NCBI RefSeq assembly: GCF_052324685.1
Contig: NC_135224.1
Span: 23,446,451 to 23,510,450, forward strand
Source of the DNA: Brachyhypopomus gauderio
Lineage: Eukaryota; Chordata; Actinopteri; Gymnotiformes; Hypopomidae
Length of the DNA stretch: 64,000 bases
Direction: 5' to 3'
A model generated the notes under the pieces. That model made no database searches. It was not told where the DNA came from and saw only the letters and a list, made by a program, of their open reading frames with translations. This document shows, in pieces, positions 17,023 through 35,281 of the stretch. A program made the translations under genes and the position numbers. Each line of letters starts with the position of its first letter. Positions within the stretch are counted from its first letter, which is position 1.

Positions 17023-17442
17023 TCTGAATGTTCACCTGCGAAAAATTTAATCAAGTTAGGAAAAAATTACCAAAATGTAACGACAAAAAAAAGAAGTAAA
17101 ATGATGCCTTAGAGATTATGACGACATGTTCAGCACTTTTGCATCTAATGACCCAGGCGTTGGGTCTAAATGTTTTGGAGAGTAAGACAATTCAACAGAC
17201 AATACGTACAACACATTTTGATAAACATGACATAAGCAATAATGTATTTGTTCTGTTCCGGACACTTGCAGCGGGATTTGTTCGTTTGTTTAATCCCAGT
17301 TGGTGAACATTTTAATTCTCTTTTGCGCCACAAGGGGGCAGCCTTGCTACATTTGTGCTCCTGTTTTTGTTTAAATCGCGCCATCTAACGGTTAGTGGCT
17401 ATAAGCAGCAAGGAGATTAGGAAACAGCCATTCGAGCACAAA
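17023..17442. other. Spacer between mariner-like remnant and copia relic, no gene seen
   Basis: This is about 420 bp of AT-rich sequence with no supported gene. It could include degraded 5' copia sequence, but no terminal repeat or integrase signature is visible. Equivalents are 34862-35281 and 54208-54562; the last has a deletion near 54290. Confidence 0.45.
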
Positions 17443-18941
17443 AAATCCAACTAGAGATAGAAGGGCACCAAATTACCTAGGTGACTACGTAACTGAAGAC
17501 GAGGATAGTGATGGAATGCATATCACAGTAGACTACTGCTGTAGAGCAGTGTGTGGCATTCCACAGACTAATGATGAAGCAATGCAATCAGACAATTCAA
17601 AAGAATGGAGAAAAGCAATGGATGAAGAAATCCAATCTCTAAATGAGACAAAACCTTCACCCCGACAACACTAGCAGTGGGCAAGAAACCCGTGGGGGGT
17701 AGGTGGGTTTACGCAATCAAGTCTGGTGTAGATGGGAATGACCAATACAAGGCTCGATTTACCGCTAAGGGCTACAGCCAGAAAATGGGAGTAGACTATG
17801 GGGAAACGTTTTCACCAACAGCAGACCTAACGAGTATAAGAGTTGTGTTACAAAAGGCAGTACAGGAACATTTACTGGTCCACCAGATGGATGTGAAAAC
17901 GGCGTTCTTACACGCCCCCATCGACTATGAGGTCTACATAAATACACCAGAGGGTTATCAAGAAAAAGAGGGTGTAATATATAAGCTGGAGAAATCACTT
18001 TATGGACTCAAACAGTCTGGACGAAATTGGAATAGGGTTTTACATAATTGTTTAACAGAAAATGGATTCACACAAAACCAAGCTGACCATTGTGTATATT
18101 CTCAAGAGTCAAAAGAAGGGAAAGTGATCATAATTGTATGGTTCTATGATCTAATCATCGCTGCAAGGGATGGAAATTAATTGAAAAGAGTGAAAGGGAT
18201 GCTTGCACAGCAATTCAAGATGAAGGATTTGGGGCAACTCAAGCATTTTCTTGGTATACATTTTGATTTTTCTGGTGGGTGTATTAAGATGTCACAAGAA
18301 AAGTACACGAACAAAACTCTACAGCGTTTTAACATGTCAGAATGTAGGGTAAGAGAAACTCCTTGTGAGCAAAAGCTTGAATACAGTGATGATGCAGTTA
18401 AAATGACAGACATCAGAGAGAGAGATGTACAGAGAGGCCGTGGGCAGTCTGATATACCTGACAACCTGCACTAGGCCTGATCTGAGTTTTGTGGTGAGCA
18501 GGCTGTCACAGTACCTAGCTGAGCCTACACAGGAGCAATGGGTCACTGTGAAACATGTCCTGCGATACCTTAAAGGTACATCAAACAAAGGTTTAACCTT
18601 TAGGAGAAACAACACTGAGAATCTTGGTATACAAGCCTACAGCGATGCAGACTGGGCGGCTGATACCAGTGATCGCCGCAGTACAACAGGATACTGTGTG
18701 AGCCTAAGTGAGAACAGCGCACTTATTTCATGGAAGACGAAGAAGCAACCTACTGTTGCACTTTCCACATGCGAAGCAGAGTATATGGCACTTGCTTCTA
18801 CTGTTCAAGAGTGTCTTTACCTAGAACAATTACTGGGGAATATGGAAAGTTACAAATACACACAAACAATAATACATGAGGACAATCAGGGGACAATGGC
18901 ATATGTGCACGCTGTTAAGTGACGTAATTTCTGCTAAAAGT
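17443..18941 (+). mobile_element. Ty1/copia pol relic, copy 1
   Basis: The frame starts with a linker (TRDRRAPNYLGDY) and continues to SKEWRKAMDEEIQSLNE. It is shifted by a missing base near 17645 and resumes at 17677 with GGRWVYAIKS, YKARFTAKGYSQ and the reverse-transcriptase segment to 18180. A stop follows, then frames at 18181-18474 and 18425-18922 (RNase H). The polymerase motif reads FYDL rather than YVDD. This copy shows about 200 codons more than copy 0 because it is not cut by the window edge. It is bounded on the right by the TTA flanking the ISL2EU-like element. Confidence 0.9.
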
Positions 18942-19082
18942 TTAGGATGGTTGTTGACATCCGGTAGCCATTGAAAGCGTACACTGTGCTAGCTATTCAC
19001 CTCACCAGTCTTGTAACGAGCATATTTACCGTTATTTACTTGGAAGTTTCCTTCATCTCCTGTCCGTTTACGTGTCCTAAAC

Positions 19083-20819
19083 ATGACAGTTAAACAAAAA
19101 AAAGTATCGTTTCAACAACGTACAGACAGCAGGTCCAACCACCACTGCTGTGTACCATTGTGCACAGCATCGACAAGGTGTAATTCCTACCTGAGCTTCC
19201 ACACCTTTCCAAAGGACTCAGAACTGCAGAAACAATGGGTGGTTAAGATCAGGAGAGATCATTTTATTATCACGAGTACTTCCCGTGTGTGTTTGCGATA
19301 TTTTATCGCTGCTCGAACCTCCCAATCCTACTGGACGACGACGACTGCGACCTGGAGCTTTTCCTGTGCTATTTCAATGGAATAACTATACTATTCCAAC
19401 TCCACGACCTGGAGTATGGGAAAGAACAGAGCGTCCACCCAACACTGATCTAACAGAGATGCAGACTGACCATGATGATGATGACCCCTTACCGTGTCAT
19501 GAACATGACTACTGCGTCAGTAATGAGCCTGCTGCTCTTGATCTCTCCCTCAATGAAAATGAAGAGCTACGCGAGGAGATACCAAGGCTCCGAAAACAAA
19601 TCGAAGACTTAACTGTCAGCAGCAAGTTCTGTTTGGAGCGGTTTTCTGCCTCTGATGATGACATACGATTCTTTACCAGGTAAATAAAAAATATGGCAGG
19701 ACACAGTACACGGATGGGCCTTCTCTGGTGTCTGAAATACATTGTGAATGAATTAGCCATTATATAACTTTATATATAACTTTTATATTCCACAGATTTG
19801 CAAGCCATGCCCACCTCATGGGCTTTTGGAAGCAAATAGAGCCAGCCACCCACATCATACGGGTTACAAGAGGACAGACTGTTGAGAAGACTGATCAGGT
19901 CCCTCACTCTGCCAGTGCAACGGTAAATGTTTTCGTCTTGTCCATACAAAGCATGTTATGTCATCATTTTCAAATTAATCTTTACATCAAAAGAAGTTTT
20001 GATAGTCATAATGTAATATGACAATAGGATAATGTATTTTTTCCCCAGGTTCTTCAACCAATTGATGAGTTTTTTCTCTTCATGAACTACCTGTCATTGG
20101 GACTGATGCAAAAGGATTTGGCCCACAGATTTAGAATACATCGGTCAACTGTTAGTCGTATTATTAACACCTGGGCCAACTTCCTTTATACTGTATTGGG
20201 AGCTGTTTCTATTTGGTTAGATGTGGACACTGTGAAAACTCACCTCCCAGATGTGTTTCAGGACTACGCTGACACTCAAATAATTTTAGATTGCACAGAA
20301 CTGAGATGTCAAACTCCAAATTCCCTTCTCCTCCAGAGTGAAGTGTTTTCCACTTATAAATCACACTGTATATTCAAAGGGTTGATTGGGATAGCCCCTC
20401 ATGGCGCAGTGACCTTTGTGTCTTCTCTTTATCAAGGTGCTATCAGTGATAAAGAGATCTTAAAGCAGTCTGGCATTGTGGCCCTCCTAGACCCATCTAT
20501 GGCCATCATGGTGGACAAGGGTTTCCTTGTTGAAGACTGCGTTCCATGCAAAGTCCACATACCCACGTTTCTGTCAAAGAGAGCTCAACTGTCTAGGTCA
20601 GAGATCAGAACGTCACAGTCCATTGCAAGACTGAGAGTCCATGTTGAGCGTGTGATTCGCAGAGTCAAAGAACATAAAATATTCAGCACAGTGATCCCCC
20701 TTTCAATCACAGGGAGCATAAACCAAATTTTTTACTGTTGCCTGTCTTTTGGTGAATTATCAAAATGGCCCCTTGGTAAAAGCCTGGGCAAACAATGGCT
20801 AATCTCAATCCAGAATTAG
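19083..20819 (+). pseudogene. THAP-DDE transposase, copy 1 (catalytic exon open)
   Basis: The exons are equivalent to those of copy 0: 19083-19679, 19796-19922 and 20049-20819. The last exon is open through all three catalytic signatures (DCTE, DKGF, HVER), unlike copy 0. The gene is still disabled by the frameshift after the THAP finger near 19310 and the His-to-Tyr change at the last zinc ligand. Confidence 0.85.
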
Positions 20820-20897
20820 ACAGATGATGTAATGTGAATGATGGTGATTTATTATTATTTTATATTTTCTCCAACCTTAAAATGATCCCTTTAAGGT

Positions 20898-21131
20898 CAG
20901 GGGTCGGCAAGCCGCGGCTCCAGAGCCGCATGCAGCTAAGCTTTTGAATAGAATTAATGAGTATTTAATTAACGTATATTATTTTTGAGACTTAAAAAAT
21001 GTTCGGGTGGAATTTCACAAATGTCCAGTATTTAGTTTCGGTTCGCTTGAGTGACATTGTCATCGTCACTGAAATAAATTTCCAATTATTTTGCTTTTGT
21101 GGCTCCGAGTCAAAAAGCTTGCCGACCCCTG
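20898..21131. mobile_element. hAT-type MITE nested in ISL2EU, copy 1
   Basis: This has the same 234-bp insertion, inverted ends and imperfect 8-bp flank as at 3055-3288. Confidence 0.85.
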
Positions 21132-21360
21132 CTTTAGGTCATGCTAGTCTGTAAATATTGGCTGCAATGTTAAGGTACAGTGCAATATGATAAATAGTAT
21201 AAAATGCTTTCACTTTTATATGTAAAATTGACAACACAATACAACATTATGTATTTCTTAACTTTTACTGTATTTGTAAAAATGAAATGAATACAATAGT
21301 AATACAATTGACAGAATAATTTGAAATTGTTTTAATTGTTCATGAGTTCATTATGATTTT

Positions 21361-23654
21361 CTATTGCTTGGGCATAGAGAGGTATTTTGGCATGTAAGTG
21401 TTAAAGAAAAACATGTCACACCTCCTTTTCACCTCTTCTAATACACTGCTATCTCTGTAAACTCGCTGCACAAAAATATCATCATGGGCACAGATAACTA
21501 AATCACACCACTGCATACCAGTAATCAATAACTGGCCCTGGATTTGCCAATAATAACAATGGCTCTCCTTCAATCTGTGTAGGCCTTGTGCCACTTTGAG
21601 GAATTTGCAGTCTACATAGCTTTGTGCATTTGGGCACTTAATTTCAACAAGCCCAAATGATGGACGCTCAAGTGGGTCAAGTTCAAGTTTTTCAGAACCG
21701 CATAGTCCTTTAAGGCCCCCGTTTCCATTTCAAGTCCCCTCTTCATGTGTGCTGTTTGTCGTGTCCCTCGGATTATCCTTTCTGCCAGGCTTTTTGCAGA
21801 ATGCAGAGATGTTCATTGTGCAGATGAGTGGAAGAGAATCTGCTTTCATTCCAGCGTAGACTGGTCCAGGATTGAGGGTGGCCCGGTGTGGGAACTCACC
21901 GCTGTAGCCCTTGAAAAGTGTACTAAAAGAAGAGTGAATAACATTTATTTTTACACATTGTAATCTGTTCACCAGCACAACTGATTGTGAATCACATATC
22001 ACATGTTATCTGAAGTACAACGAGGCTAAATTAAATTTTGAAGAGAACAGGGTCTTATCAGATGATCAAAAGCATTTATTTTTTTACCACACACTGTAAT
22101 CTGCCTATTAAATTTGGTACTACATACCTAACTCCACTGGCTGTAGTAGCACCTGGTTTTGGCTTTAGGACAACCATGGCATCCACGGGTCCAGGTTTCA
22201 CCCACTATTAATTTAAAAGATGGTGTTAGTAAAGTGACTGTGATACATTAACTAACATTAAATAATGAAATAAGACAAACCATTGTTGGTGGTTTATGCC
22301 ACTTCTGTTCTGTCTGTGTGCATGAAAGGACAGGAGGCACGACAGACATGCCAGATTCAGAATAATGAGCAGTCTGGAAAAGCAATGCAACCAAGTGGTT
22401 GCAGATTCCGCAACCAGCAACACAAGAGCAGTTGCTGTTAATGAGCACAACTGGCATTGAATCACGTAATGTCATCCGAAATACACAAGAGGCAAAATGT
22501 AATATCTTGAAAAGAAGACTTCAGCAATGTCAATAGGCGCAATTTCTGTCCCATCATGTTGTTAGTGGTGAATGTCACTTGTCTATTGTCTCATGTAACG
22601 TTTGTGCTGTTTTGCATCACTCTTAAAACACTTGGCTATACTGTCGTTCTATTCTACAGTGTTGTGCATGGTTCAATCTACTAGTTCACTGAGCAACTAT
22701 AAACTATAAAATATATTTTAGATTTAAACTTCATTTTCACTCCAGATGAAATGCTTACACATAGGAGTGAAACAGGCCTACTTATATTTATATTATTTTG
22801 TTGTTTCCACCACCAACAACAGAACAGTGCAGGTTTTACTTCAACTGCTTCTTGAAGAGTGTTATCAGAATATGTTAATATGGTATAAGTGTTGAAGCCA
22901 TATGTTAATAAAGAAGATAAAAGATTTGAAAGACAGATTGACAGATTTGAGAAAATGCAGTTTGAAGAATAGCTGAGGTGAACTATATTCTGCTTTTGAG
23001 TCATAGAAGTAGATAACAATAGCTCGAACTGTAAAATAAACTCCCATTTGTTTACTATAGGCAAAACAGACTGCTAATGATTCCCACTCAGCTACTCTGC
23101 ATTTGGCTACCATTGTAAGCTTTGAAAACCAATGCCTATGGCTATCACAGCTTACGTGAAGTAAGAGCAAGGATAAAAGATTGAACTTGTGTTGAACTAA
23201 CTTTTGAACTTGTTCAACAGAACTTTGAACGTGACACTGAACAGAACTCGTGTCATTTTAACCAGTCCTACTCTCAGCTGGTGTGGCGTATCTGTTTTCT
23301 TCATAGATCTGTAGCAGTGAGCCCTCACTGTTATCTCGTTAGCCTTACTTTTGCCTGATACTTCCATCAGAAATACAAACATGTTTTTAAAAGGCATTTC
23401 TAGTACTAGGACAGGTCGGTTCGTTACTAAAAACAACATCACTTCATTAGACTGCCACCTCAGGCTAGCTAGCTAACTAGCGTCAGCCACTTACCTTCAA
23501 AATTGCAGAGGTAGGATGAAACGTAGAACTTGAAACCCTTTTCAAGTTTACTCTGTGGCGTTGTACTTGATGCTCTGACAATACGACGCACATCGTTGAC
23601 GGTAAACTTCGGGAACTCCAACAGGCACCTTGTGAATTTCATAGACTCGGCCAT
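21361..23654 (-). pseudogene. YqaJ/SWIM companion gene, copy 1
   Basis: The layout matches copy 0. The first exon is 23495-23654, with one substitution giving EFPKF for ELPKF. The SWIM zinc finger lies near 22248-22440, and the YqaJ core with VEIK and QIQGQ motifs near 21361-21673. It has the same suspected breaks as copy 0. Confidence 0.75.
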
Positions 23655-24103
23655 AAACATCTGCACTTCCGCATACCAACCGGAAATATGGTTACATCCT
23701 TACACCAAACGAGGAAGTGGTGCGTGCACCTAGTTTCAAATGACAGTAAAATTGACCAATCATATCTTCCCTCTTAGTGGGCGGGCTTAACTGTATGATA
23801 ATTTCCGCCCGCTGTGGCGACGCTAGCAGACGTGCGCGTTGTTTACAAAGAGGATCACGGAGCTGTGGACCATATTGTTGGAACCTTATTTTGCTTAAAA
23901 AGTTATCTAGTACAGATATTATTGTTTATTGCGTTTCTATAACAGTCTATAGCACCAATGACATTTGAAAATCCTAGAGAATTCAATGCGTTTTGAATTG
24001 AATGAATTTTAGCATGAAATAGTTGATTAAGATGATAGTTGATTTGGTAAGTGCTCTGGATAAGAGCATCTGTTAAAGTCGTATACATTTAACTCCAGTG
24101 CCA

Positions 24104-24419
24104 GCCCCCTACTGCCTGACCGGATAAACCTACACCATGATGGACATTACTACATCTTTTCCTTTTCTTTATTTTCTTTCTGTCTAAATTGTTGTTGTTG
24201 TCATGGTGACCGGTGTCGGCCAGAGGAGGATGGGTTCCCCCCCTGAGTCTTGGTTCCTCTCAAGGTTTCTTCCTCATGCAAAAAACTAGGGAGTTTTTCC
24301 TTGCCACTGTCGCCTTTGGCTTGCTCACTGGGGGCTAGGACTCGGCACTTGTAAAGCTGCTTTGTGACAACAACTGTTGTAAAAAGTGCTATATAAATAA
24401 AATTTGATTGATTGATTGA
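24104..24419 (-). repeat. Teleost interspersed repeat with TTGA tail, copy 2
   Basis: This is the counterpart of 6262-6577, with a single visible substitution near 24329. Confidence 0.7.
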
Positions 24420-25288
24420 GTTGGGGAAAATGGCTTTTTCATTGTATGCGCCTTATGTTTGGAATGAGCGTCAAGCTGTCTTAAACCTAGGCTTCTTACC
24501 CTCTCTGAAATTGTGTTGTGTATAGAAGTATTGTATGTCATTGTGTATAATTGTTTTGTTCTGCAAATATTGGCCAGGACTCCCTGGGAGAAGAGTTATT
24601 GTAACTCAGTGAGATTCCTCCTGGTTGAATAAATGTTAAATAAAAATAAATATATAAAACAGATGATGCATCTGAAATAAACATAATTTAAAAACAAAAT
24701 ACTAAAATAGGCTAAAACAAACAAAAATGGACTAACAAACAAACAAACAAAAAAGCCCAGACACTGCAGTATTGAAATTCTGTAATAAAGTCATTTTTTT
24801 CAGGTAAGAAGAGCCTGCTGAGGGGTAGTTCAAAGTCAAAGTCTACTTTATTGTCAAATCTGTGATACGTGCGGGACATACACAGGATTGAAATTACGTT
24901 ACTCTCAGACTCCATAGTGCAGCGGTAAACATTTACATAAAATTAACATTAACTAAAACAGTAAAAAAAGGAATAGTACAATAGTAACGGTAAGTACAAT
25001 AGTAAAGATAAAAAATATAGCTGAGTTGTTTATATATATAATAAAATAAATAGAGGTCTCTGAAATTTACATTCAAGTAAGTGGCGTATGCAGCAGTAAG
25101 TAAACATACTGTATGTGCAAAGTGAATGTATGAGGAATCTGGTGTAATTACGATTAAAGTGAACGTATGCAATGAATTAGAAATATAATGTGCAAATGTA
25201 ACAGGAGTGCAAATTGAAGAAAGAGCAGGGAGTGAGTTGATCCTCCTGACTGGTGGACTGGTGCCAGGGGGATCTGCCTCCTGAACTG

Positions 25289-30781
<5,493 letters not shown>

Positions 30782-31893
30782 TTAACCAATCTGAATATCT
30801 TATTTAGTTATCTGGGTTAACTAACCTCAGAACAAACTCTTTGAATAAAAAGCAGAAGAAAACTACACGGAATTCATTCGTAGTCGACCGTAAATGTTGT
30901 TCTGTTTGCACATCACTATGACAACGCGTAATGTAAACTAGCGGTTTCCATGGAAGCTCAATTCGAATTCTACGATTGTGACGTGGTAACAGGCACCACA
31001 ACGCGCTACGCAGCGCTGCTTTATTAGCATATAAGATCAAATATAAGGTCGATTAATTTCAAAACAATACATAAACCAACAGCACTGTTTTAAATGTGCG
31101 TGTTTGGGTAGCCAGCTACAGTTTTGCTTTTTCTCTAATTCGCTCGCTAGCTATTACCTAACCACTCCCCCCCCAAACGATCACGTTGGCGTATTAATAT
31201 GTAGTTAAGATATATGCTCGTTTGGGTAGGATTTAATCCAGTAGCTCTACCTTACCTAACAAACTAGCAATATTTTATTTAATGGTAGTTTATTTTCAAA
31301 GCACACAATCTTAACGTCTTAATGCACTCTCGAGTTTACCGCTGGAATTACAAGAGGTTGATACATTTCTTATGTATTTGTAACTTATATATTTGTAACG
31401 TTATATAAGCGAACCATTCAGTCAAATAGCTATTTGTTGCGAAACGAAACACAGTTCATTTCAAGCATCTTCAAATGCTTTAGCCAATATCCAACACTTT
31501 TTTTTAATCTGAAAAAGCAACATTAAAATGAAAGTATTTCCAAGTATTTCAAGCAGTCGTACGAACCCTAAAATTGGGTCTGTCCACTACAAACTCCTTT
31601 ATGCTTTTAATTCTTCAGCCGAACGCTTGGTGAAGGGGGTTGTATAGAAGGATAAACTGATAGCACATGTACATCTCAGAGACTCTGCTGGATGTAACAC
31701 AGTTCGTCTGGAATACGTATTTAAGAGCGCGTGCTCATCGCCAACACGTCTCTGATAGTCTGTGGTGGATCGTGAAAGACCTCCAGCAGCTGCATTACAG
31801 ACCTACCTGGCTGCGTCATGATCGCGCCTGCGTCTCGGAGACGCTTATGAGATCTCTCCTAGACTATTTAATACGGCGTTTATTCATCTGCAG

Positions 31894-32132
31894 CCACACT
31901 TCCGATATCTCACGACGAAAAAAAATATCCAGTTTATTTACCCCAGATCCACATATATGATTCAATACGTTACTAGTTCGCTAGCTCTGGCGCCATCCAC
32001 CAGCGATATAACACTGAATCTGTGTCCATTTTACGTTCGCCACCCCCCCCTCCCCCGCTCAACAAAATACACTCGCCACCGGCTCCAGGTTAAAATCTCA
32101 CTCCAAGCGAACGTCAAAAGTTGGCAACCCTG
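31894..32132 (-). mobile_element. Truncated CAGGGTTGCCAAC-family element, copy 2
   Basis: This is the same insertion as 14055-14293 and lies upstream of the kinase gene and downstream of the DUF4806-type exons. Confidence 0.65.
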
Positions 32133-32381
32133 TGAATGTGGCATTTAAAATCAAACCAGATTGAATTACACTTAAAGCTAGATTTTACATTCTTCTTCCT
32201 CCCTAAGTTAAAGCTACGAAATACACAAGCAGCGCGATCGTATGAGCCACTAAGAAGCCTAAAGACTCAAACAGAAATATACACTGGAAAATTATGCTAT
32301 ATTATTTTATGTAATTAATTAATATTATTAATATTATTAGCACAAAACAAAATTAAGTGAAAGGGATTTTCATTTAACATG

Positions 32382-33036
32382 TTTATTTAACAGAAAATCA
32401 ACAATATGCAACAAACGTGTAACTAACAAATTAAAGATGAGCGTCTTGCTGGTGCCAGGTGGAGGTAGTCTTTTAGGCATTTTTCAGCCTCTGCTTTCAT
32501 AGGAGCGGGTAGCGCTGGGTTCTTCACTGCGGCAGCTGTGTGTCAAAATGTAGAATATTATTACTATTCTTGTTAAAGAGGCATAAGGGCTACACATTTA
32601 TCAGTTATATTACCCTGAATACATAAAGTAAACTGCATGTAAGAAATAAATCATCTAATGTATCTGTTATTAGGCTAGGCTTAAGGTATTAGGTTACAAG
32701 CATAGTAAGTAATTGGAGGAGGAGTAGTATTTTCCAAAATATACAAAGGTGTTGTTATTTACCGGTCATTTTGCCGTAAAACTTTAAAAACCACATGACC
32801 TATAAGAGTCCGTAAATGCTATGCGCTTCATGCTAAAGCTAAAAATGTAAGATGTAAGTCGTTCTAATATACTCACCAATAACAAGCTGTCCACAGGCTG
32901 TCTGTTTTAATCCTCGCTTGTGTCCCCTGCCACACCAGTTAAGGCTTTTTGCCAGGTTTGGGGTGAAGACCTTGCTGGAGATCCACCATATCGTTCTCTT
33001 TATTGTGTGGCCTCCACTTAGTGACAGCATGTTGGT
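32382..33036 (-). CDS. DUF4806-type gene, 3' exons, copy 2
   Basis: Exons are 32877-33036 and 32423-32535, with the polyadenylation signal at 32382-32387. The sequence appears identical to copy 1, with intact splice sites and stop. No upstream exons are recognised. Confidence 0.65.
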
Positions 33037-33330
33037 CTGAAATAAAGCACAATAAGAATAGAAATGGATAAACAGCAATCTCACTGCACCAACTGCACCT
33101 TCATAACATATGTCCTAGGAAATGTACATTCTGTTTTGCATTTTGTAATCAGGGTTCTTATTTAAAATCAGTTAATATCTTATTCATTGTATTGACTTAA
33201 AGTAAGTGATTAGAACGTTTTTGACTAATAATATAAAACTGTATACAGTCTTGGCTAAAATATTTGCACTTCTTTTTAGAAAATATTTAGATGCAATATT
33301 GACAGATTGGTGAACCTCTACCCATCTCTG

Positions 33331-33339
33331 GAGAGAAAG

Positions 33340-33370
<31 letters not shown>

Positions 33371-33407
33371 TAGATAGATAGATAGAGAGAGAGATAGAGA
33401 TAGATAG
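33331..33407. repeat. GATA/GA microsatellite, copy 2
   Basis: This has the same pattern and apparently the same length as 15492-15568. Confidence 0.9.
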
Positions 33408-33602
33408 TCAAGTCAAATTTATTTATATAGCGCATTTTACAAAACATGTTGTCACAAAGCAGCTTTACAATCATATGGGTCCAGATCCCTAATGAGCAAG
33501 CCAAAGGCAACAGTGGCGAGGAAAAACATGATGGTGGAGATTAGGAAGAAACCTCGGGAGGACCAAGACTCAAAAGAGAACCCATCCTCCACTGGGCGGC
33601 CC
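33408..33602 (+). repeat. Teleost interspersed repeat, copy 2
   Basis: This is the counterpart of 15569-15763. Confidence 0.75.
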
Positions 33603-33658
33603 TTTAGCACAAGTCCATATTTGTGGAGATAGAGAGTTGGTGGTAGCTAGATTTGATT

Positions 33659-34861
33659 TACAGTTTTTCTCAGTCGATTTGGTACATTTCTTTCATCATG
33701 ATTTTCAAAACAGTTGCAAAGCACATAATTCACTCAAAATTCTTTGTTTTTGCTTCAAAAGCAAATATTTAGGTCAGTCAATTTGTCAGTGCCATCAGAG
33801 TATCTAGTCTGTGTGCCATTAACTATGAACAAGGCAGTCAAAATAATTATGTTGTCATGTTGTCAGTGCAACTATAAGTCAAAGTCAAATTTATTTATAT
33901 AACGCTTTTCACAACACATGTTGTCACAAAGCAGCTTTACAGGATTTACATGGTTAACAATACTATGGGTCCATATCCCTAATGAGCAAGCCAAAGGCGA
34001 CAGTGGTGAGGAAAAACTCCCTATGATGGTGGGGAATAGGAAGAAACCTCGGGAGGACCAAGACTCAAAAGGGAACCCATCCATTGGGCGGCCCGTTACA
34101 GTCACAAGTCACAGTCAGTGCAGACTGTAAGTACATTCTGATGGAAACTAGCTAAGCTTTTGATTTCAAGAATGCTGCACATGCTGTGGTATATCAAATG
34201 AAACAATACATTTTACACACAAAATACAAAGTTACACAGAACACAAAGTTACACATGACTGTATTTGGGAGACTGATAGAAAGTAATTGGGCTGGAATCA
34301 ATTTTGTACAGCAATATTGTTTGACTGTATTGTTTGCACTGCAATTTGTTGACAAAAACAAATCTGATTGAAATTCAGAAAAGACAGACAGCTGACTGGA
34401 AAAACTGCAAAATTAGAAGAAACTTATTCTACACATTCAAAACAACCTGAGCACATACAGCCTCCAGAGAATATACACATTTCTGAATTTACATACATTT
34501 TCTCTATGAAATGTTTGAACAATTGAACACAGACACAGTTGTTCTTCCAATATTCAGCTGCACCCAGTGACCAGCTTCAGCCATTGTAAAACCATGACTT
34601 ACATGTACAACATGGTCCACAATTGTTGCCCTTATTTCACTGTTTTGTCCCCTCAGCCTTACACCACACAGTCTTACTCCTCTTCTTGGCTGTTCACCCT
34701 GCACATGGCCTTGTGTTTCCATTATGAGACTTTGTGATACTGCAGTGTTTAGCCTCTATAAATGTTTGCCAATTACAGTAAAGGTTCATGAGACGCACCT
34801 CTGACCTGTAGTTGAGACCATTGGTTGATCTAAACCTTCACAAATTCCCTTTTTTACTGTA
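33659..34861 (-). mobile_element. Tc1/mariner-like remnant, copy 2
   Basis: This is the counterpart of 15820-17022. The helix-turn-helix-like minus-strand frame is at 34504-34722 and the nested interspersed repeat at 33878-34094. Confidence 0.55.
33878..34094 (+). repeat. Teleost interspersed repeat nested in mariner-like remnant, copy 2
   Basis: This is the counterpart of 16039-16255. Confidence 0.7.
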
Positions 34862-35281
34862 TCTGAATGTTCACCTGCGAAAAATTTAATCAAGTTAGGA
34901 AAAAATTACCAAAATGTAACGACAAAAAAAAGAAGTAAAATGATGCCTTAGAGATTATGACGACATGTTCAGCACTTTTGCATCTAATGACCCAGGCGTT
35001 GGGTCTAAATGTTTTGGAGAGTAAGACAATTCAACAGACAATACGTACAACACATTTTGATAAACATGACATAAGCAATAATGTATTTGTTCTGTTCCGG
35101 ACACTTGCAGCGGGATTTGTTCGTTTGTTTAATCCCAGTTGGTGAACATTTTAATTCTCTTTTGCGCCACAAGGGGGCAGCCTTGCTACATTTGTGCTCC
35201 TGTTTTTGTTTAAATCGCGCCATCTAACGGTTAGTGGCTATAAGCAGCAAGGAGATTAGGAAACAGCCATTCGAGCACAAA

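Larger units (their letters stand above)
18945..23699. mobile_element. ISL2EU-like DNA transposon, copy 1
   Basis: This is a 4755-bp full-length copy with GGATG ends, TTA flanks (18942-18944 and 23700-23702) and the same gene pair as copy 0. The nested hAT MITE is at 20898-21131. Confidence 0.8.

Noticed and set aside
17023-17442. Search for a 5' copia LTR
   Set aside because: No sequence here repeats on the far side of the copia relic, and no TG...CA boundaries with a target duplication could be found.
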